Source: Paracoccaceae bacterium
Lineage (GTDB): Bacteria > Pseudomonadota > Alphaproteobacteria > Rhodobacterales > Rhodobacteraceae
Direction: 5' to 3'
Length of the DNA: 64,000 nt
Assembly: GCA_030750975.1 (NCBI GenBank)
Contig: JASMHC010000016.1
Location: forward strand, 86,132-150,131
The translations under genes were made by a program, and so were the position numbers. Under the pieces are notes generated by a model. It was not told the origin of the DNA. It saw only the letters and a program-made list of their open reading frames with translations, and did no database searches. Positions 1 through 8,959 of the stretch are shown here, in pieces. How positions within the stretch are numbered: position 1 is the first letter of the stretch; every line of letters begins with the position of its first letter.

Positions 1-62
1 ACTGCATCCAGACCTGGTGGGTCCGCACAAACGGGGAGGCTGAGAATGTCGAAGTTTCCTGA
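1..62 (+). CDS. soxC: SoxC sulfane dehydrogenase, C-terminal end only
   Basis: The reading frame that begins at base 3 and stops with TGA at 60-62 encodes 19 residues starting CIQTWWVRTNGEAENVEV. This matches the usual SoxC tail, an 'IQ.W.V..NGE..NV' strand of the sulfite-oxidase-type molybdoprotein. SoxC pairs with SoxD in the periplasm as the sulfur dehydrogenase of the Sox thiosulfate-oxidation complex. The identification rests on this short tail plus the immediate downstream soxD, so the order soxC-soxD is the main support. The rest of the gene lies outside the window. Confidence 0.75.
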   Translation, partial: CIQTWWVRTNGEAENVEVS

Positions 63-100
63 CCGTCGCAATACCTACATGAAGTTTGGGGCATAACGGC

Positions 101-1960
101 ATGAGAACGCTTTCTTTATATGCCGGAGCAGGGCTTGGCGCGGCGGTCGTTCTGACGCTCGCCTCGGTTTATGCCGACCGGAATATTTCGCCGGTTCAGG
201 GTGACTTTTCCGTGATCGGAACCGGCGGATCGAACCCGGACAGTTTGTTGATCGCAAATGGGACGATCCCTGAACATAGCGGGGTTTTCCGGCTTGGCCG
301 GGTCGCGACCAAAGATGAAATCGCGGCCTGGGATCTGGACATTCTGCCCGATGGCACAGGTCTTCCTGTTGGCCGGGGCAATGTTGAGGACGGCGAGATG
401 CTGTTTGTAGACTATTGCGCGGTTTGCCACGGTGATTTTGCCGAAGGTGTTGGCAATTGGCCCAAGCTTGCCGGGGGCGAAGATACGCTGGCCGATGAGG
501 ACCCTTTGAAAACTGTCGGGTCCTATTGGCCTTATCTGTCCACGACCTTTGATTATGTGCGCCGGTCGATGCCTTTCGGGAATGCGCAAAGCCTGAGCGA
601 TGACGAGGTTTATGCCATCGTCGCCTATATCCTTTATTCGAATTATCTGGTCGAAGAGGATTTCGAGCTGTCGAACGAAACCTTCCTTGGTGTCGAAATG
701 CCGAACGCGGACGGGTTTATCGTCGATGATCGGGCAGAGGCCGAATACGCGATCTGGACCACGGACAGCGATGCCTATTGCACGGTGGATTGCAAGGACA
801 GCGTGGAAATCACCATGCGGGCGGCGGTTCTGGACGTGACCCCGGAAGAGACCAAGGATCGTCGCATTCAGGAATTGGTCGATGAAACCGATCCGGATTC
901 GGTGCGCCTGGCCGAGGCGCTGGCCTCGGCTGATCTGCCTGAACATCAAGGGGCATTCGGTCTGGGCCGCGTGGCGCTGCCCACTGAAATCGCGGCCTGG
1001 GATCGGGACATTCTGCCCGATGGCACGGGTCTTCCTGTTGGCCGGGGCAATGTTGAGGACGGCGAGATGCTGTTTGTCGACTATTGCGCCGTTTGCCACG
1101 GCGATTTTGCCGAAGGTGTTGGCAATTGGCCCAAGCTGGCCGGGGGCGAAGACACGCTGGCCGATGAGGACCCTTTGAAAACTGTCGGGTCCTATTGGCC
1201 TTATCTGTCCACGACCTTCGACTATGTGCGCCGGTCGATGCCATTCGGGAATGCGCAAAGCTTAAGCGATGACGAGGTTTATGCCATTGTCGCCTATATC
1301 CTTTATTCAAACTATCTGGTCGAAGAGGATTTCGAGCTGTCGAACGAAACCTTCCTTGGCGTCGATATGCCGAACGCGGACGGGTTTATCGTCGATGACC
1401 GGGCAGAGGCCGAATATGCGATCTGGACCACGGACAGCGATGCCTATTGCACTGTGGATTGCAAGGACAGCGTAGAGATTACCATGCGGGCGGCGGTTCT
1501 GGACGTGACCCCGGTAGAGACCGAGGCGGAAGAGTTGCAACAGCTTGTCGAAGCAACCGATCCGGATGCCGGGGGTGCGGCAGAGGTTGCGGCCATGGCA
1601 GGCGGCGGGTCTTCGATTGTGATGACCGGCGCGTTTGATGCCGAGCTTGTGGCAAGCGGTGAAAAGGTCTTCAAAAAGTGTAAGGCCTGCCACCAGATCG
1701 GTGCGGGGGCTGAAAACAAATCCGGTCCTCAGTTGAACCAGATTGCCGGTCGCCTGATTGGTGGCGCGGACGGGTTTAAGTATTCAGGCGCACTTTCCGG
1801 CATGGCCGATCAGGGGCTGATCTGGACGGATGAAGCGCTGGCCGGGTTTTTGAGAAACCCGAAAGCCTATGCGAAGGGGACGAAAATGTCTTTCGCGGGT
1901 CTGAAGAAAGAAACCGATATTTTGGCGGTCATTGAGTATCTGAAATCCGCCGGACAATGA
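101..1960 (+). CDS. soxD: SoxD, c-type cytochrome subunit of sulfur dehydrogenase, with duplicated haem domain
   Basis: Periplasmic cytochrome partner of SoxC, which takes the electrons from oxidation of SoxY-bound sulfane sulfur. From ATG 101 it is 619 residues, with an N-terminal hydrophobic export or anchor segment (about residues 5-25). It has three CxxCH haem sites: CAVCH at 106 and again at 329, and CKACH at 527. Candidate axial Met residues follow in RSMPFG of each N-terminal domain and in GTKMSF of the last domain. Known SoxD proteins are about 380-400 residues with two haems; here the N-terminal haem domain is present twice with a 223-residue period, which explains the extra length exactly. 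An in-frame TTG at 86 would add five residues, but ATG 101 is preferred because it begins the signal directly. soxC ends 38 bp upstream. Confidence 0.93.
   Translation: MRTLSLYAGAGLGAAVVLTLASVYADRNISPVQGDFSVIGTGGSNPDSLLIANGTIPEHSGVFRLGRVATKDEIAAWDLDILPDGTGLPVGRGNVEDGEMLFVDYCAVCHGDFAEGVGNWPKLAGGEDTLADEDPLKTVGSYWPYLSTTFDYVRRSMPFGNAQSLSDDEVYAIVAYILYSNYLVEEDFELSNETFLGVEMPNADGFIVDDRAEAEYAIWTTDSDAYCTVDCKDSVEITMRAAVLDVTPEETKDRRIQELVDETDPDSVRLAEALASADLPEHQGAFGLGRVALPTEIAAWDRDILPDGTGLPVGRGNVEDGEMLFVDYCAVCHGDFAEGVGNWPKLAGGEDTLADEDPLKTVGSYWPYLSTTFDYVRRSMPFGNAQSLSDDEVYAIVAYILYSNYLVEEDFELSNETFLGVDMPNADGFIVDDRAEAEYAIWTTDSDAYCTVDCKDSVEITMRAAVLDVTPVETEAEELQQLVEATDPDAGGAAEVAAMAGGGSSIVMTGAFDAELVASGEKVFKKCKACHQIGAGAENKSGPQLNQIAGRLIGGADGFKYSGALSGMADQGLIWTDEALAGFLRNPKAYAKGTKMSFAGLKKETDILAVIEYLKSAGQ
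317..853 (+). repeat. soxD internal tandem repeat, copy 1
   Basis: First copy of a 537 bp high-identity segment inside soxD. The copy spacing is 669 bp, exactly 223 codons, so the frame is kept. By my hand alignment about 24 of 537 positions differ from copy 2, and only three of these change an amino acid (L to R, E to D, E to V). It covers the CAVCH haem site and nearly all of the N-terminal cytochrome domain. Flanking sequence in the period (854-985) is a more diverged linker. Confidence 0.95.
986..1522 (+). repeat. soxD internal tandem repeat, copy 2
   Basis: Second copy of the soxD haem-domain repeat, offset by 669 bp from copy 1. The scattered third-position differences argue against a sequencing or assembly artefact and for an established duplication kept under selection. 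The copy ends where the sequence enters the acidic linker to the C-terminal CKACH cytochrome domain. Confidence 0.95.
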
Positions 1961-2101
1961 CAAACCGGGGCGCCCCGGCTTTCGGGGCGTCTCGAACCGA
2001 ACTACGCGCGAATTGCGCAAAGACTGCTGAAACTGTTCGCGTGAGTTGTTTGGCGACAGTGTAATTCCTCGGGCTGTTTTCGGCTGAGTGGGGGGTGTGT
2101 A

Positions 2102-2953
2102 ATGAGTAAATCCACCGGCATGAACGGCTTGGTCCTGTTCGCAGCCGCCGCGACCGCATCGATTGCAGTGCTGGGATTGGCATCGATCTTGGCCAGCCAG
2201 AGCGTTGTGACCGTCGGCTCGGACTATGCCGAAATGGGTGCGGGCCGATTAAATCCAGACAGCATTTTTATGGCCGGCACCAAAGGTGATACCGATCTCA
2301 GCCGGGCATCCATGCCCGGTCAGATCGGCGATGCCGACAAGGGTGCGCGGCTTTGGAAAAAATGCGTCGCGTGCCATCAGATCGGTCCCAATGCCAGCAA
2401 CCGTGTCGGTCCGCATCTGAATTTCGTGTTTGACCGTAAGGCCGGCACCGTTGCGGATTATCGCTATTCCGAGGGCATGGCCCGGCTTGGTGACGAGGGT
2501 CTGATCTGGTCAATCGGCACGCTGAACACCTTTATTGAAAACCCCAAGGCGGTGGTGCCGGGCACGAGGATGAATTTCTTAGGCATGGAAAGCCAGGCCG
2601 AGCGGAACGACTTGCTGGCGTTCCTGCGCCAGTTTTCAGACGATCCGTCGAATATCCCCGAAGCTGCGGCAACCGCGATCCCGCCCGAAGTGACGCTTGC
2701 GCCCGAGGTTTTGGCGATGGTCGGGGACCGGGACTATGGCGAGTATCTGGGCAGCGAATGCACAACCTGCCACCAGCGCGACGGGTCGGATGACGGTATT
2801 CCGGCAATTATGGGCTGGCCAGCCAAAGACTTTGTGATCGCAATGCATGCTTACAAACAAAAAATCCGGGAAAACCCGGTGATGCAATTGATGGCTTCGC
2901 GGCTGTCGGATGAAGAGATCGCCGCACTTGCCGCGTATTTTGAGGAGTTCTGA
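2102..2953 (+). CDS. soxE: SoxE, dihaem c-type cytochrome
   Basis: Predicted periplasmic dihaem cytochrome of the sox cluster. It is 283 residues with an N-terminal hydrophobic segment (about 9-32) and haem sites CVACH at 88-92 and CTTCH at 220-224. The first domain (CVACHQIG...GPHLN...YRYSEGM) resembles the last domain of the upstream SoxD, and both proteins share an 'NPDS' motif just after the leader, so the two look related. The second domain is a short class I cytochrome with a C-terminal helix ending in ALAAYFEEF. The position between soxD and soxF agrees with the Paracoccus order soxC-D-E-F. Its partner is likely the SoxF flavoprotein; that pairing is inferred from gene order. Confidence 0.85.
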   Translation: MSKSTGMNGLVLFAAAATASIAVLGLASILASQSVVTVGSDYAEMGAGRLNPDSIFMAGTKGDTDLSRASMPGQIGDADKGARLWKKCVACHQIGPNASNRVGPHLNFVFDRKAGTVADYRYSEGMARLGDEGLIWSIGTLNTFIENPKAVVPGTRMNFLGMESQAERNDLLAFLRQFSDDPSNIPEAAATAIPPEVTLAPEVLAMVGDRDYGEYLGSECTTCHQRDGSDDGIPAIMGWPAKDFVIAMHAYKQKIRENPVMQLMASRLSDEEIAALAAYFEEF

Positions 2954-3029
2954 GTAACCAATAACGAGCCGGAACATAGCGTAAACTCCTAAAGTTCCGG
3001 CCAGTGTGATTTTAACAAAGGAGGAACAA

Positions 3030-4292
3030 ATGAATTTAGACAGACGTCGTTTTATAGGGGCTGGTGTGGCCGTTTCGGCAACCCTTTCCGCGCCGATGGT
3101 CATGGGGCAAGGCAAGCCGCGCGTTGTTGTTGTCGGCGGTGGCGCCGGTGGTGCTACGGCGGCGCGTTATATCGCCAAGGGGTCGCAAGGCGCCATTGAT
3201 GTGACGCTTGTTGAGCCGTCGCGCAAATATTACACCTGCTTCTTTTCGAACCTGTATATCGGTGGGTTCCGCACGCTTTCCAATATCGGTCATACTTATG
3301 GCACGCTGGCCGCCGAATACGGTATCAACGTCGTCCATGACTGGGCGATTGGCGTGGATCGTAACGCAAAAACGGTTTCGTTGGCCGGAGGCGCAAGCCT
3401 GCCATATGATCGGCTGGTCCTGTCGCCGGGTATCGATTTTGTCGATGGCGCGGTTCCGGGCTGGGATATTTCGGCGCAAAACGCGATGCCGCACGCCTAT
3501 AAGGCGGGCAGCCAGTCGGAATTGCTGAAAGCGCAGATCGAATCGATGCCGCAGGGCGGTGTTTATTGCATGGTCGCGCCACCGAACCCGTATCGCTGTC
3601 CTCCGGGACCTTATGAGCGGATTTCGATGGTCGCCCATGTGCTGAAACAGAAAAACCCCACGGCCAAGATATTGATTGCCGACCCGAAAGAGAAATTCTC
3701 GAAACAGGCTTTGTTCGAAGAAGGCTGGGAAAAGCATTATGGGGGCATGATCGAACGGCTTGGTCCGGATTTTGGCGGCAATAATGTTACCGTTGATCCA
3801 AAGGCAATGACGGTCGATATCGACGGTGAAGTCGCCAAGGTGGACGTGTGTAACGTCATTCCGGCGATGAAAGCGGGCCGTATCTGCGAGATGGCGGGCG
3901 TGAACGACGGCAATTGGGCACCGACGATCGCCCACACCATGCAAAGCAAGGCGGACGAGAATATCCACATTCTTGGCGATGCGGCGGCGCAGGGGGATAT
4001 GCCGAAATCGGGCTTTTCGGCCAATAGTCAGGCAAAGGTCGCGGCAATGGCCATTCGCGGTGCGTTGACCGGTTCGAAGGTCTTCCCTGCGAAGTTTTCG
4101 AACACGTGCTGGTCGCTTATCGAAACGGATGACGGTGTCAAAGTCGGCGCCTCCTATGAGGCGACGGACGAGAAGATTGCCAAAACTTCGGGGTTTGTTT
4201 CGTCCACCGGTGAAGACGCTGCCTTGCGCAAGGCCACTTATGACGAGTCGGTTGGCTGGTATGCGGGCATCACGGCAGACATGTTTGGCTGA
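3030..4292 (+). CDS. soxF: SoxF, FAD-dependent sulfide dehydrogenase-type flavoprotein
   Basis: Periplasmic flavoprotein of the flavocytochrome c sulfide dehydrogenase family, 420 residues. The start at ATG 3030 has a strong AAAGGAGG site; an in-frame GTG at 3006 lies upstream of that site and is rejected. A twin-arginine signal is visible (RRRFIGAG, then a hydrophobic stretch). The FAD-binding motif VVVVGGGAGGATAA follows at about residues 30-45. Cysteines in YYTCFFSN and SNTCWS are placed like the redox pair of this family, and an 'NPYRCPPGPYER' loop is also typical. SoxF is known to act on sulfide and to help reactivate the Sox carrier. It probably closes the sox operon, because a terminator follows. 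Confidence 0.9.
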   Translation: MNLDRRRFIGAGVAVSATLSAPMVMGQGKPRVVVVGGGAGGATAARYIAKGSQGAIDVTLVEPSRKYYTCFFSNLYIGGFRTLSNIGHTYGTLAAEYGINVVHDWAIGVDRNAKTVSLAGGASLPYDRLVLSPGIDFVDGAVPGWDISAQNAMPHAYKAGSQSELLKAQIESMPQGGVYCMVAPPNPYRCPPGPYERISMVAHVLKQKNPTAKILIADPKEKFSKQALFEEGWEKHYGGMIERLGPDFGGNNVTVDPKAMTVDIDGEVAKVDVCNVIPAMKAGRICEMAGVNDGNWAPTIAHTMQSKADENIHILGDAAAQGDMPKSGFSANSQAKVAAMAIRGALTGSKVFPAKFSNTCWSLIETDDGVKVGASYEATDEKIAKTSGFVSSTGEDAALRKATYDESVGWYAGITADMFG

Positions 4293-4312
4293 TTGCCGCT
4301 GAAAGATATGGG

Positions 4313-4344
4313 AAAGGGCCGTTGCAGATGTGGCGGCCCTTTTG
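4313..4344 (+). terminator. Rho-independent terminator after soxF
   Basis: The stem AAAGGGCCG / CGGCCCTTTT encloses a loop of about 12 bases and ends in a short T run. It lies 20 bp past the soxF stop and would end the sox transcript. Confidence 0.75.
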
Positions 4345-4508
4345 CCTGCGGGATCTGTTAACCTTGTGTTAACCATTGAGAGCAAAGGCGACGAAATCCT
4401 GCGCCGAAACGCTAAGTTTGTGCGACTGCCCTTGCAGGCCCTTTGACGCAGCACTAAGACTCGGTGAACAGAAATATTTCAGCGATTAGTGCAGCAGGCA
4501 GGTCCAGG

Positions 4509-5141
4509 ATGAATGATCCCTTTGATACTTACATGAACACCCTTGTGCCAATGGTGGTTGAACAGACCAGCCGTGGCGAACGCGCGTATGATATTTTCTC
4601 GCGCCTGTTAAAAGAGCGGATCATCTTCGTGAACGGCCCGGTTCATGATGGCATGTCGTCTTTGATCGTGGCCCAGCTGCTGCATCTGGAAGCGGAAAAT
4701 CCGAAGAAAGAAATCAGCATGTATATCAACAGCCCCGGTGGTGTCGTCACCTCGGGCCTGTCGATCTATGACACGATGCAATATATCCGCCCCAAGGTTT
4801 CGACCCTCGTGATCGGGCAGGCGGCGTCGATGGGGTCGCTTTTGCTGACCGCAGGCGAACAGGGCATGCGCTTTTCTCTGCCCAACAGCCGCATCATGGT
4901 GCACCAGCCTTCGGGCGGGTATCAGGGTCAGGCGACGGATATCATGATCCATGCCGAGGAAACCCTGAAACTGAAGCGCCGGTTGAACGAGATTTACGTC
5001 AAGCACACCGGCCGCAAGCTGGAAGAGGTTGAAGAGGCGTTGGAGCGCGACAACTTTATGTCGCCCGAAGACGCCAAGGAATGGGGCCTGATTGACGAGA
5101 TCGTCGAGGCCCGTGTTCAGGCCGGAGGCGAAGAAGACTGA
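4509..5141 (+). CDS. clpP: ClpP, ATP-dependent Clp protease proteolytic subunit
   Basis: Serine peptidase that forms the tetradecameric barrel which degrades substrates unfolded by ClpX or ClpA. The protein is 210 residues from ATG 4509. The catalytic Ser107 lies in GQAASMGS, His132 in MVHQPSGG, and the likely Asp181 in LERDNFMS. The GTG at 4464 would add 15 residues with no family similarity, so ATG 4509 (MNDPFDTYM) is chosen. clpX follows 119 bp downstream in the usual order, separated by a hairpin terminator, so the two genes may also be transcribed separately. Confidence 0.96.
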   Translation: MNDPFDTYMNTLVPMVVEQTSRGERAYDIFSRLLKERIIFVNGPVHDGMSSLIVAQLLHLEAENPKKEISMYINSPGGVVTSGLSIYDTMQYIRPKVSTLVIGQAASMGSLLLTAGEQGMRFSLPNSRIMVHQPSGGYQGQATDIMIHAEETLKLKRRLNEIYVKHTGRKLEEVEEALERDNFMSPEDAKEWGLIDEIVEARVQAGGEED

Positions 5142-5146
5142 TCTAT

Positions 5147-5172
5147 TGCCCCCGCAAGCCGGGGGCATTTTC
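5147..5172 (+). terminator. Terminator between clpP and clpX
   Basis: The hairpin GCCCCCG / CGGGGGC (5148-5154 with 5160-5166) is followed by ATTTTC. It starts 6 bp after the clpP stop. Confidence 0.7.
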
Positions 5173-5260
5173 GCATTGTGGCCGAGGTGAAGCTGCCTTA
5201 GGCTTTAGCTAAAGCAAAGATACTTGTTTGATTTTCGGGCACGGCCCAAAAGGATGAAAG

Positions 5261-6526
5261 ATGGCGAACTCTTCAGGCGACAGCAAGAACACGCTTTATT
5301 GCAGCTTTTGCGGTAAAAGCCAGCACGAGGTACGCAAGCTGATCGCAGGTCCGACCGTGTTCATCTGCGACGAATGTGTCGAATTGTGCATGGATATCAT
5401 TCGCGAGGAAACCAAATCCTCGGGTCTGAAAACCAAGGACGGTGTTCCGACGCCAAAGGAAATCTGCGAGGTTCTGGACGATTACGTGATCGGTCAGGCA
5501 ACGGCGAAAAAGGTTTTGTCCGTCGCGGTGCACAATCACTACAAGCGTCTGGAGCATGCCCAGAAGACGGGCGACATTGAACTTGCCAAGTCAAACATCC
5601 TGCTGATCGGGCCGACCGGTTGCGGCAAGACATTGCTTGCGCAGACGCTGGCCCGCATATTGGATGTGCCGTTTACCATGGCGGACGCCACCACTCTGAC
5701 CGAGGCCGGGTATGTTGGCGAGGATGTGGAAAACATCATTCTCAAGCTGCTTCAGGCGTCGGAATACAATGTCGAACGCGCCCAGCGCGGCATCGTTTAT
5801 ATCGACGAGGTCGACAAGATCACCCGCAAGTCGGAAAACCCGTCGATCACCCGCGATGTGTCGGGCGAGGGTGTGCAGCAGGCGCTGTTGAAACTGATGG
5901 AGGGCACGGTGGCCTCGGTTCCGCCGCAGGGGGGGCGCAAGCATCCGCAGCAGGAATTCCTGCAAGTGGACACAACGAATATCCTGTTTATCTGTGGCGG
6001 TGCATTCGCGGGACTGGACAAGATCATCGCCCAGCGTGGCAAAGGTTCGGCCATGGGCTTTGGTGCGGATGTGCGCGACAATGATGATCGCGGTGTCGGT
6101 GAGCTGTTCAAAGAGCTTGAGCCGGAAGATTTGCTGAAATTCGGTCTGATCCCGGAATTCGTCGGTCGCCTGCCGGTGATTGCGACGCTCGAGGATCTGG
6201 ACGAAGACGCGCTGGTCACGATCCTGACACAGCCCAAGAACGCCCTGATCAAGCAATATCAGAAATTGTTCGAGCTTGAGGAAACCGACCTGTCCTTCAC
6301 CGATGAAGCTCTTCACGCAGTGGCCAAACGCGCGATTGAGCGCAAGACCGGTGCGCGGGGGCTTCGATCAATCCTTGAAGACATTTTGCTCGACACGATG
6401 TTCGATCTGCCGGGCATGGACGATGTCACCGAGGTTGTGGTGAACGAAGAGGTTGTCACCAGCGGAGAAGTGCCGCCGTTGATGATCTATGCCGAGAACC
6501 AGGCCGAAGGGGCCGAGGCGGGCTAG
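5261..6526 (+). CDS. clpX: ClpX, ATPase and unfoldase subunit of Clp protease
   Basis: AAA+ unfoldase that recognises substrates and feeds ClpP. It has 421 residues, the normal length. The N-terminal zinc-binding domain has Cys14, Cys17, Cys36 and Cys39. Walker A is GPTGCGKT at 117-124 and Walker B is [10 protein letters not shown]. The sensor and ClpP-binding regions are recognisable, including the [16 protein letters not shown] segment. Start ATG 5261 has an AAGGAT site upstream. A dispersed two-hairpin element begins 16 bp after the stop. Confidence 0.97.
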   Translation: MANSSGDSKNTLYCSFCGKSQHEVRKLIAGPTVFICDECVELCMDIIREETKSSGLKTKDGVPTPKEICEVLDDYVIGQATAKKVLSVAVHNHYKRLEHAQKTGDIELAKSNILLIGPTGCGKTLLAQTLARILDVPFTMADATTLTEAGYVGEDVENIILKLLQASEYNVERAQRGIVYIDEVDKITRKSENPSITRDVSGEGVQQALLKLMEGTVASVPPQGGRKHPQQEFLQVDTTNILFICGGAFAGLDKIIAQRGKGSAMGFGADVRDNDDRGVGELFKELEPEDLLKFGLIPEFVGRLPVIATLEDLDEDALVTILTQPKNALIKQYQKLFELEETDLSFTDEALHAVAKRAIERKTGARGLRSILEDILLDTMFDLPGMDDVTEVVVNEEVVTSGEVPPLMIYAENQAEGAEAG

Positions 6527-6542
6527 GGCTGGAAGCCACTTT

Positions 6543-6660
6543 AATGCGTTTCGAGATTAACTTGAGACGCGAAGTTGATTTCGAAACGCAGCGCAACACC
6601 TCAATGTTTCGCGCGTTTCGCCCAAAACCCGTGTGTCAGGTTTTGGGAGAAACGCTTTAG
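6543..6660. repeat. Dispersed two-hairpin element, copy A
   Basis: Intergenic element with two successive hairpins. Hairpin I is GCGTTTCGAGATTAAC (6546-6561) with GTTGATTTCGAAACGC (6574-6589), a 16 bp stem with two G-T pairs. Hairpin II is GCGTTTC-G-CCCAAAAC (6613-6628) with GTTTTGGG-A-GAAACGC (6640-6655). Related copies lie at 27909, 33283 and 61749. The right end contains the stop codon (complement of 6657-6659) of the next gene. It resembles a MITE or REP-like element; no transposase is nearby. Confidence 0.85.
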
Positions 6661-8450
6661 TAGCTTTCAAACAGCTCGAACCCGTCGCCCAGCAATTTTT
6701 CCACGCCTGCAACGCTGTAGGACGTCCATGTTCTGGCCGTAGCGTCGATAAAGCCGGCCCTGATCAATTGGCTGCGCACCGATGACATGTTGATTTCGCC
6801 CAATCCCATGCGCTTGCGGGTTTTTCCAACCGGCATCCATGTGCGTTTCAGCGCGTTGATCGGCACAGGCGGTGTGCCGCTGAAGCTGTGGACATGGCGT
6901 TCGATCTGATCGGTTGCCCCGGAATTTCGGCGGGCGATCACCGCCAGTTTCTGGTCAGGCCGGGCCACCATTGCAAACAGGTGAACGGCCGAGCCTTCGG
7001 CGGCGATGATATGGCTTGCCGCCTTGTACCGGCTGATCTGGCTGCGCAGATCATGCTCTTCGGGGTGGAAAATGTCATAGCCTTGCTCGCTCAGATAGCC
7101 TTCCAGCCGCTCTTCGCCGATCAATGCGCCTTTGCGAAAGCCGATTTTACTGCGGCTGATATACAGCTTTTTTTCGCCTTTGGCTTCGACATCGGCTGCA
7201 AAATTGGCGTGAACGGCTGCGCGATAGGCCTGGGTTCCGTCAACGATTTGCCCCAGACCAAAGCCTTGACCGGGCACAACAAGTTTTTCAACTTCGGTCG
7301 GTTCGGTGACGATGCGAATTGGCAGGTCGCTTCCCATGAGCTTCACAAAATCAGTTTGGTAGGACACCAGCTTGTCCCCCACCCGGGGCCGCTTGGGGAT
7401 AAACACGATCCCGTCCGCATCCTGCACCTGATCCAAGGCCCAAAGTCTGCTGGTGCTTTCCACGAGGAAATGGCCGAAATGCATCCACATCACACCGCCC
7501 CAAATCCACGTGCCGTCCAGCTTTTGCGTGGCCGGAGCGGCATTGCGTGGTCGGGTGGTGATCGGTCTTTTGTTCCGCCACAAGGCCCCGATGGCGCAGT
7601 ACGAATTATCCGCCCGCAAAACGCCCGCTTCCTGCACGAGTTCGCTTGTCACCGGGGGGATGACCCTGGCGTTTTCAACCGTTTCGATGCGTTCCGACCA
7701 GCCGCCGCTTGGCGATGGGGGCTTATCATAGTCCGAGACCGAGCGGGTGCAGGTCCAGACCAGACGGGTCGAAACCTTGTCGTTTTTGTCAAACCCCTGA
7801 TCGCGCAGGATATTCTTGCATTCGCGCATACCGTCCACGCCATAGGCGTCGGGGTGGAATTCGATCACGATGGCCCGGATACCATCCAGATTGGCATGGC
7901 GCAGCAACTCAAGCTCGCCCCCTTCGATGTCCATCACAAGGATCGTAGGCGAGAACCTGCGGCGCACTTCTTCAAAATCGCGCGTTTTAACCTTTACTTC
8001 GCGGGTCGCCCGCCCCGCTTTGGCAACCAGCGACGACCCGAGATAGCTGTTCTGGACATGAAAGCTGATTTCGTCCGGTCTGTCAGGCGCCGAAAGCAAC
8101 ACCTCGTTCACAACCGAAATGCGGTCGCTTAGACCATTAATCGAATAAAGGGTGTTGATCGTGCCAATCAGGGCTGGGTTCGCCTCAAACGACAGAACCC
8201 TTTGTGGCTTGCGGTTATGTGCGGCCACCGCGCCGACCACGCCAATGCCCGCCCCAAGCTCAAGCACGCGATCACTTTCAGAGACAGTGGAAAGAACCCC
8301 CAGTATTTCCTGCCCCTCGTATCGGCCCGCATTCAACCGCTCGATCCGGCTTTCGTTCAGAAATGGGGAAGGGGGGATTTTCACCCCAAGACAGTTGGCT
8401 GCCTGTTCCATTGCTCTACCTGCTTCGTGCATTCTGGTTGTTTCGGCCAT
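6657..8450 (-). CDS. Fused FkbM-family methyltransferase and GT61 (DUF563) glycosyltransferase
   Basis: Two-domain protein of 597 residues. The N-terminal half has the SAM-binding motif VLELGAGIG (about 62-70) and the FkbM-like segment ILVMDIEGGELELL. The C-terminal half has the GT61/DUF563 features WMHFGHFLVES, LYISRSKIGFRKG and an 'HIIAAEGSAVHLF' segment. It is probably a cytosolic enzyme that modifies surface or exopolysaccharide sugars; the substrate cannot be read from the sequence. It stands alone between clpX and the NDUFA12 gene. Its TAA stop lies within repeat copy A. Internal Met residues at 7 and 14 are alternative starts, and no clear ribosome site distinguishes them. Confidence 0.8.
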   Translation of the reverse strand: MAETTRMHEAGRAMEQAANCLGVKIPPSPFLNESRIERLNAGRYEGQEILGVLSTVSESDRVLELGAGIGVVGAVAAHNRKPQRVLSFEANPALIGTINTLYSINGLSDRISVVNEVLLSAPDRPDEISFHVQNSYLGSSLVAKAGRATREVKVKTRDFEEVRRRFSPTILVMDIEGGELELLRHANLDGIRAIVIEFHPDAYGVDGMRECKNILRDQGFDKNDKVSTRLVWTCTRSVSDYDKPPSPSGGWSERIETVENARVIPPVTSELVQEAGVLRADNSYCAIGALWRNKRPITTRPRNAAPATQKLDGTWIWGGVMWMHFGHFLVESTSRLWALDQVQDADGIVFIPKRPRVGDKLVSYQTDFVKLMGSDLPIRIVTEPTEVEKLVVPGQGFGLGQIVDGTQAYRAAVHANFAADVEAKGEKKLYISRSKIGFRKGALIGEERLEGYLSEQGYDIFHPEEHDLRSQISRYKAASHIIAAEGSAVHLFAMVARPDQKLAVIARRNSGATDQIERHVHSFSGTPPVPINALKRTWMPVGKTRKRMGLGEINMSSVRSQLIRAGFIDATARTWTSYSVAGVEKLLGDGFELFESY

Positions 8451-8562
8451 GTTACAGGAATTCCTGTACGTTCACCAAGCGATTTAGCGCCAAAGGGTTG
8501 CTGGCCTCTGGACGTTTTTCACTGCATGGGGCATATAACTGTCAGGATTTCCGGAGGACCCA

Positions 8563-8946
8563 ATGGGCATTCTCAATACCATGCTTCGCGCCGTCACCTG
8601 GTGGAACGGCCAAACCCTGAACACGCAGTTTTACACCTGGCGCAAAGGTGTCAAGGTCGGCGAAGACGAGCAGGGCAATGTGTTCTACACAACCCGCGAC
8701 GGCAAGCGCCGTTGGGTGACATTCAATGGCGAACCCGAGGCAAGCCGGATCAGCCCCGATTGGCACGGATGGCTTCATGGCACTTGGGAAAACACGCCTG
8801 ACAAGGAACCCTTGGCGCATAAAAGCTGGCAAAAACCGCATCAGGAAAACCTGACCGGGTCCGCTCTGGCCTATGCGCCTGCGGGATCGATGCGTCAGGC
8901 ACAACCGGCCGACCGCCGTGATTACGAGGCCTGGTCGCCGGAGTAA
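8563..8946 (+). CDS. NDUFA12-family subunit or assembly protein of NADH:ubiquinone oxidoreductase
   Basis: 127-residue protein matching the alphaproteobacterial homologue of the mitochondrial complex I accessory subunit NDUFA12 (B17.2). It shows the conserved [31 protein letters not shown] start, the RRWV.F.GE motif and [12 protein letters not shown]. It has no signal or membrane segment and is expected to sit on the matrix-facing, that is cytosolic, side of complex I. The start has a CCGGAGGA site. The other nuo genes are not in this window. It is the first gene of a compact group with MlaD-like and DUF2155 genes. Confidence 0.9.
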   Translation: MGILNTMLRAVTWWNGQTLNTQFYTWRKGVKVGEDEQGNVFYTTRDGKRRWVTFNGEPEASRISPDWHGWLHGTWENTPDKEPLAHKSWQKPHQENLTGSALAYAPAGSMRQAQPADRRDYEAWSPE

Positions 8947-8959
8947 GGGCAGCCCCTTG

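Noticed and set aside
116..1258. Long open frame of 380 codons on the minus strand opposite soxD
   Set aside because: It mirrors the codon pattern of soxD, contains the soxD repeat in antisense, has no ribosome site and no recognisable protein features.
317..1522. The soxD repeat as an assembly artefact
   Set aside because: The copies differ at about 24 scattered, mostly third-codon positions, which a duplicated read or mis-join would not produce.
3036..4454. 472-codon minus-strand frame opposite soxF
   Set aside because: Antisense shadow of a clear flavoprotein gene; rich in Arg and His as expected from reversed codons.
8873..8959. N-terminal extension of the MlaD-like protein
   Set aside because: It overlaps the NDUFA12 coding end in another frame; ATG 8960 gives a normal anchored protein.
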